DNA of 24,290 bases from a virus: positions 1 to 24,290 of the IMG/VR virus record IMGVR_UViG_3300014839_001400. One strand, 5' to 3'. Below the pieces are notes generated by a model. The model worked only from the letters and a program-made list of their open reading frames with translations. It had not been told where the DNA came from and searched no databases. The position numbers and the translations under genes were made by a program. Position 1 is the first letter of the stretch. Every line of letters begins with the position of its first letter. Of the stretch, positions 22,415 to 24,290 are shown one piece after another.

Positions 22415-22662
22415 GATCTCGCCTTCCCGACTGTCCAATGGCCATCTATGCAGGCTGCAGCAACTATCTGCCCGATGAATTGCCTTAGTTGCTCACCGAG
22501 TTCGGCAGGAACGTTGATGTCTGCACCCCCAACACTCAGGCAGCAATAATCATCATCTACAGGATATGCGTTCTGCAATACTCCGCGCAAGAGTCTATGG
22601 CGAGGCTTTCGTGGTGTTGTGGCCGAGAGAATATTTATAGAAGTACAAACAGAGCCGCTCAT
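22411..22662 (-). CDS. Unknown small early protein, 83 residues
   Basis: The ATG at 22662 overlaps the stop of the wHTH gene. The product has a Ser/Thr-rich N-terminus with a basic patch (TTPRKPRHRLLRG), then a compact segment with CCLSVGGADINVPAELGEQLRQFIGQ. The N-terminus shows no clear membrane span. It is a member of the early operon with no recognisable motif. Confidence 0.55.
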   Translation of the reverse strand: MSGSVCTSINILSATTPRKPRHRLLRGVLQNAYPVDDDYCCLSVGGADINVPAELGEQLRQFIGQIVAAACIDGHWTVGKARS

Positions 22663-22934
22663 TGAGAGCTCACCTCACTGGAGGCGGGCTTTTGTGCCCA
22701 TCCCACAATCGTTTCTTTTCCGAGTGATGTTATGCGAGCAATCACTTGGCCGCGATAGGCTTTGCGATCTAAAATTACAAATCCACGAGAATCGAGCGAA
22801 TCAAGCCGATTGCGTAGGGTTTTTGCAGTTCTGCAGTCAAGATTCTCGATGATCTTGTCTACTCGTTCTCCTGAGAACTCTTCAACACGTTTCAGCAGCT
22901 GGAGATCTATTTTATCTAACGTTTCTTCTATCAT
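22659..22934 (-). CDS. Winged-helix transcription regulator
   Basis: I prefer the ATG at 22934 over a GTG at 22955 that has no ribosome-binding site. The 91-residue product reads as a wHTH: LQLLKRVEEFSGERVDKIIENL, TAKTLRNRLDSLDSRGFVIL (recognition helix and turn), then RGQVIARITSLGKETI (wing). It resembles MarR- or PadR-like archaeal regulators in length and order of elements. Immediately upstream is a block of nested inverted repeats, a likely operator, so autoregulation is probable. It heads a chain of overlapping small genes. Confidence 0.68.
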   Translation of the reverse strand: MIEETLDKIDLQLLKRVEEFSGERVDKIIENLDCRTAKTLRNRLDSLDSRGFVILDRKAYRGQVIARITSLGKETIVGWAQKPASSEVSSQ

Positions 22935-22965
22935 TGTGCCCTTCCCAGAAGGCACAGGGCTTATG

Positions 22966-23043
22966 GGCGAGAATCGCGTGAGTAACGAAACTCACGTGAA
23001 TTACGTAAAGCTAATAAGCTCACGTAACGTACACATTCTCGCC
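22966..23043. promoter_or_regulatory. Nested inverted-repeat block, probable operator
   Basis: An outer pair GGCGAGAAT (22966-22974) and ATTCTCGCC (23035-23043) encloses a hairpin CGTGAGT/ACTCACG (22977-22983 with 22990-22996), a perfect TTACGTAA palindrome (23001-23008), and a second CTCACGT (23019-23025) repeating the one at 22991-22997. The block ends about 30 bases before the wHTH start, consistent with control of that gene. It might also be an origin-like structure. Confidence 0.7.
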
Positions 23044-23130
23044 TGGGTTGATCCTCGCGACCTTGCAAAGTAGTGAGGGGTTGGCCCTGGCATTCTTCTT
23101 AGCTTCGGCTTAGTCATTTGAGTTAACTTT

Positions 23131-23140
23131 ATCATATATC
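23131..23140 (-). promoter_or_regulatory. TATA-like box of the early wHTH operon
   Basis: The minus strand reads GAAAGATATATGATAAAG. ATATAT preceded by GAAA is BRE/TATA-like. Initiation near 23110 would place the nested inverted repeats within the leader of the wHTH operon. A 38-codon frame from ATG 23117 lies at the same spot but its protein composition is unconvincing. Confidence 0.4.
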
Positions 23141-23185
23141 TTTCAAGTCATTCTTAGTGCCTTCCCGTGTGCAGAGCGAAAGTGT

Positions 23186-23269
23186 TTATCCGCGTTCTTT
23201 CTGCAGCTCAGCGATATGGAACTGCAGATACTTGATTTTTGCTTTATTTCTGCGTTTCTTAGCCGCCAC
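23186..23269 (-). CDS. Possible 27-residue basic peptide
   Basis: A GTG at 23267-23269 preceded by AAAAAAGGAG opens a short frame VAAKKRRNKAKIKYLQFHIAE... ending at TAA 23186. The peptide is very basic and then amphipathic helical. Spacing of the motif to the GTG is short. It fills the gap after the 61-residue zinc protein. It may be real or chance. Confidence 0.35.
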   Translation of the reverse strand: MAAKKRRNKAKIKYLQFHIAELQKERG

Positions 23270-23299
23270 GAGCTCCTTTTTTGGAACGAAATTACTGCA

Positions 23300-23485
23300 T
23301 CAGATAGACTTCCGGTCTCTGCATCCTTCCTCCCACACTTCCCACATCTTCGCGTTTTGTGCGACCGTCTTTGCGCATTTCGGGCCATATGGCACCGTCT
23401 TAGGATGCTTGAAGCCTCGCCTACACTTCTGGCAATGCGAATATGTCCGGGTTTCCTGATCCTGAACTAGTTCACCTTCGAGCAT
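23300..23485 (-). CDS. Small Cys-motif protein (DUF6011-like)
   Basis: The 61-residue product starts at ATG 23485, overlapping the end of the ERF gene by 19 bases. It contains CQKCRRGF followed by VPYGPKC, the arrangement CxxC...YGPxC seen in many tiny phage zinc proteins (DUF6011-type). The C-terminal part is acidic. A competing 81-residue frame (23143-23388) overlaps it but has a low-complexity, shadow-like composition. Role unknown, probably nucleic-acid binding. Confidence 0.6.
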   Translation of the reverse strand: MLEGELVQDQETRTYSHCQKCRRGFKHPKTVPYGPKCAKTVAQNAKMWEVWEEGCRDRKSI

Positions 23486-24174
23486 GCGTCCTCCTTGACC
23501 CTTGTCTCATGCTTGCATTTCTCGCAGAAATAAACCCGGATCTTCTGTCCTTCGAACTCATCGTCATTTGTGTAGGCGGCCGGACCCTTACATTTCTTAC
23601 AGATCGCAGCCGGCTCTTGAGCCCGGTCTGTGCGCTCATCTCCCTCAGGGTCCTCCCCTGTGCTGACATTCAGCGCTAGGAGCCAAGCATACTTTTTGGC
23701 TTGTGTCTGTGCCTTTGAAAGGGACTTATCGCCGCCGTCATACCCTTGCCCGATGCCTTCGGATTCGATTGATGCACCGGTGGCCGTGTCTATGATGGTG
23801 ATTCTCGCCCGGACCGTAACGAGTTCCCAGATAGCTCCTGCGCCGGTTGTCCTGGGCTGCCTGTCCAAAATCTCCAATCTGCAGACGGTCGCCAGGCCTG
23901 CTTCGCAGAGGGCCGGGTTGACCCTTTCTAAGATAGCGTCGCTTGACGCATATTTATAGCCCTGCTTGGCGTTCTGTTTGTCCTTCGGCACCACGGCACA
24001 GGCTTTCATGACCTTCAGGAGCTTTGCTGCCAGGCCAGCCAGATCCTTTGGGGCCGGCTCCGCGTGGCATTGACAGGGGTGGATAAGGAGCTCCTGACGA
24101 TATGCAGCCTCCCGGATCTGCTCAGGGAGATAAGGCATTTGGATCTGCTTTTCGGAAAGAAGTTGAGCGGCCAT
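23467..24174 (-). CDS. ERF-family single-strand annealing protein with zinc ribbon
   Basis: The 235-residue product matches the ERF superfamily of phage recombinases: LLKVMKACAVVPKD and GYKYASSDAILERVNPALCEAGL in the first half, then GQGYDGGDKSLSKAQTQAKKYAWLLALNVSTGEDPEGD (split here into its family parts at residues 142-179). ERF proteins anneal complementary single strands in viral recombination and replication. After the ERF domain there is a zinc ribbon, C192/C195 and C217/C220. It starts three bases after the stop of the upstream gene and ends at TAG. The frame stays open for 108 codons beyond the TAG, but that stretch overlaps the next gene and does not look like protein. Confidence 0.8.
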   Translation of the reverse strand: MAAQLLSEKQIQMPYLPEQIREAAYRQELLIHPCQCHAEPAPKDLAGLAAKLLKVMKACAVVPKDKQNAKQGYKYASSDAILERVNPALCEAGLATVCRLEILDRQPRTTGAGAIWELVTVRARITIIDTATGASIESEGIGQGYDGGDKSLSKAQTQAKKYAWLLALNVSTGEDPEGDERTDRAQEPAAICKKCKGPAAYTNDDEFEGQKIRVYFCEKCKHETRVKEDACSKVN

Positions 24175-24176
24175 CT

Positions 24177-24290
24177 TCAGTCCACCTCATTGCCGATCTC
24201 ATAGACGCACTCATCGTCTATCATCCTGCAGGCCCGGGCATACACGCAGCATTTGCAGGCTGGCGAGAAGCCGTATTGATGATGCATCAT
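24177..24290 (-). CDS. Small Cys-rich protein, upstream end at window edge
   Basis: The frame runs from the window edge (MMHHQYGFSPACKCC) to TGA at 24177, at least 37 residues. It has five Cys (CKCC, then ARAC and DDEC), suggesting a small zinc or iron-sulphur binding protein. Two ATG codons stand at the very edge, so the true start may lie outside. It is followed after two bases by the ERF gene, so they are co-translated. Confidence 0.5.
   Translation of the reverse strand: MMHHQYGFSPACKCCVYARACRMIDDECVYEIGNEVD

Noticed and set aside
23001-23117. 38-codon frame starting at ATG 23117, near the predicted transcription start
   Set aside because: It could be leaderless but runs through the palindromic block and has no recognisable protein features.
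23143-23388. 81-codon ORF, also the read-through extension of the ERF gene past its TAG
   Set aside because: It lies across the better supported 61-residue zinc-motif gene in another frame, and its Ser/Arg/Lys-rich sequence looks like a shadow frame. This also argues that TAG is a true stop for ERF.
1-24290. tRNA genes, insertion sequences, integrase and attachment sites
   Set aside because: I looked for cloverleaf-like stretches, transposase motifs, integrase motifs and terminal repeats and saw none that I could support by eye.

Overview
The window is one arm of a tailed double-stranded DNA virus or provirus (Caudoviricetes-type). Every gene I can support reads leftward, on the minus strand. 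An archaeal, probably euryarchaeal or methanogen-like, host is suggested by TATA/BRE-like promoter boxes, frequent AGA/AGG and ATA codons, a coiled-coil plus winged-helix protein of a kind I associate with methanogens, and exported proteins rich in N-glycosylation sequons. The genus cannot be settled from sequence alone, and I saw no integrase, attachment site or tRNA gene.

Right part (about 24290 down to 20020), early or replication-regulation module. It starts with a small Cys-rich protein cut by the window edge and an ERF-type single-strand annealing protein with a C-terminal zinc ribbon. A chain of very short genes follows, most linked by ATGA or TGATG overlaps: small zinc proteins, two winged-helix proteins, a 203-residue coiled-coil/HTH protein and several unknowns. 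Two stretches look regulatory. One is a nested inverted-repeat block at 22966-23043, just upstream of a small wHTH regulator. The other is an AT-rich gap at 21300-21522 bracketed by two identical perfect 20-bp palindromes.

Junction (19456-20019). This 564-bp stretch has no convincing gene. It holds several GC-rich hairpins and a perfect five-fold 18-bp tandem repeat immediately upstream of the small terminase gene, a plausible packaging (pac/cos) or regulatory site.

Left part (19455 down to 1), late module. The order is small terminase, large terminase (interrupted by an in-frame TAG), zinc-ribbon protein, HNH endonuclease, Mu gp29-like (DUF935) portal, MuF-like minor head protein, a small acidic protein, a large protein with an ADP-ribosyltransferase-like domain, a protein with an HExxH metallopeptidase motif, an XkdF-like prohead protease, scaffold-like protein, decoration protein, HK97-fold major capsid protein and head-tail connectors. 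The protease gene ends in a perfect X XXY YYZ slippery heptamer leading to a 101-codon extension in the -1 frame. After the connectors comes a cassette of signal-peptide or membrane-anchored proteins, then a tail-fibre gene and a gene with three HxH tail-collar-like modules. A HK97 gp10-like neck protein and a probable tail protein close the window. Tape-measure and baseplate genes presumably lie further left, outside the window.

The most unusual points are the TAG inside the large terminase (pyrrolysine or suppression, or a dead gene), the candidate programmed -1 frameshift, the terminase-proximal repeat array, the paired 20-bp palindromes, and enzyme-like ART and metallopeptidase domains embedded among the head genes.
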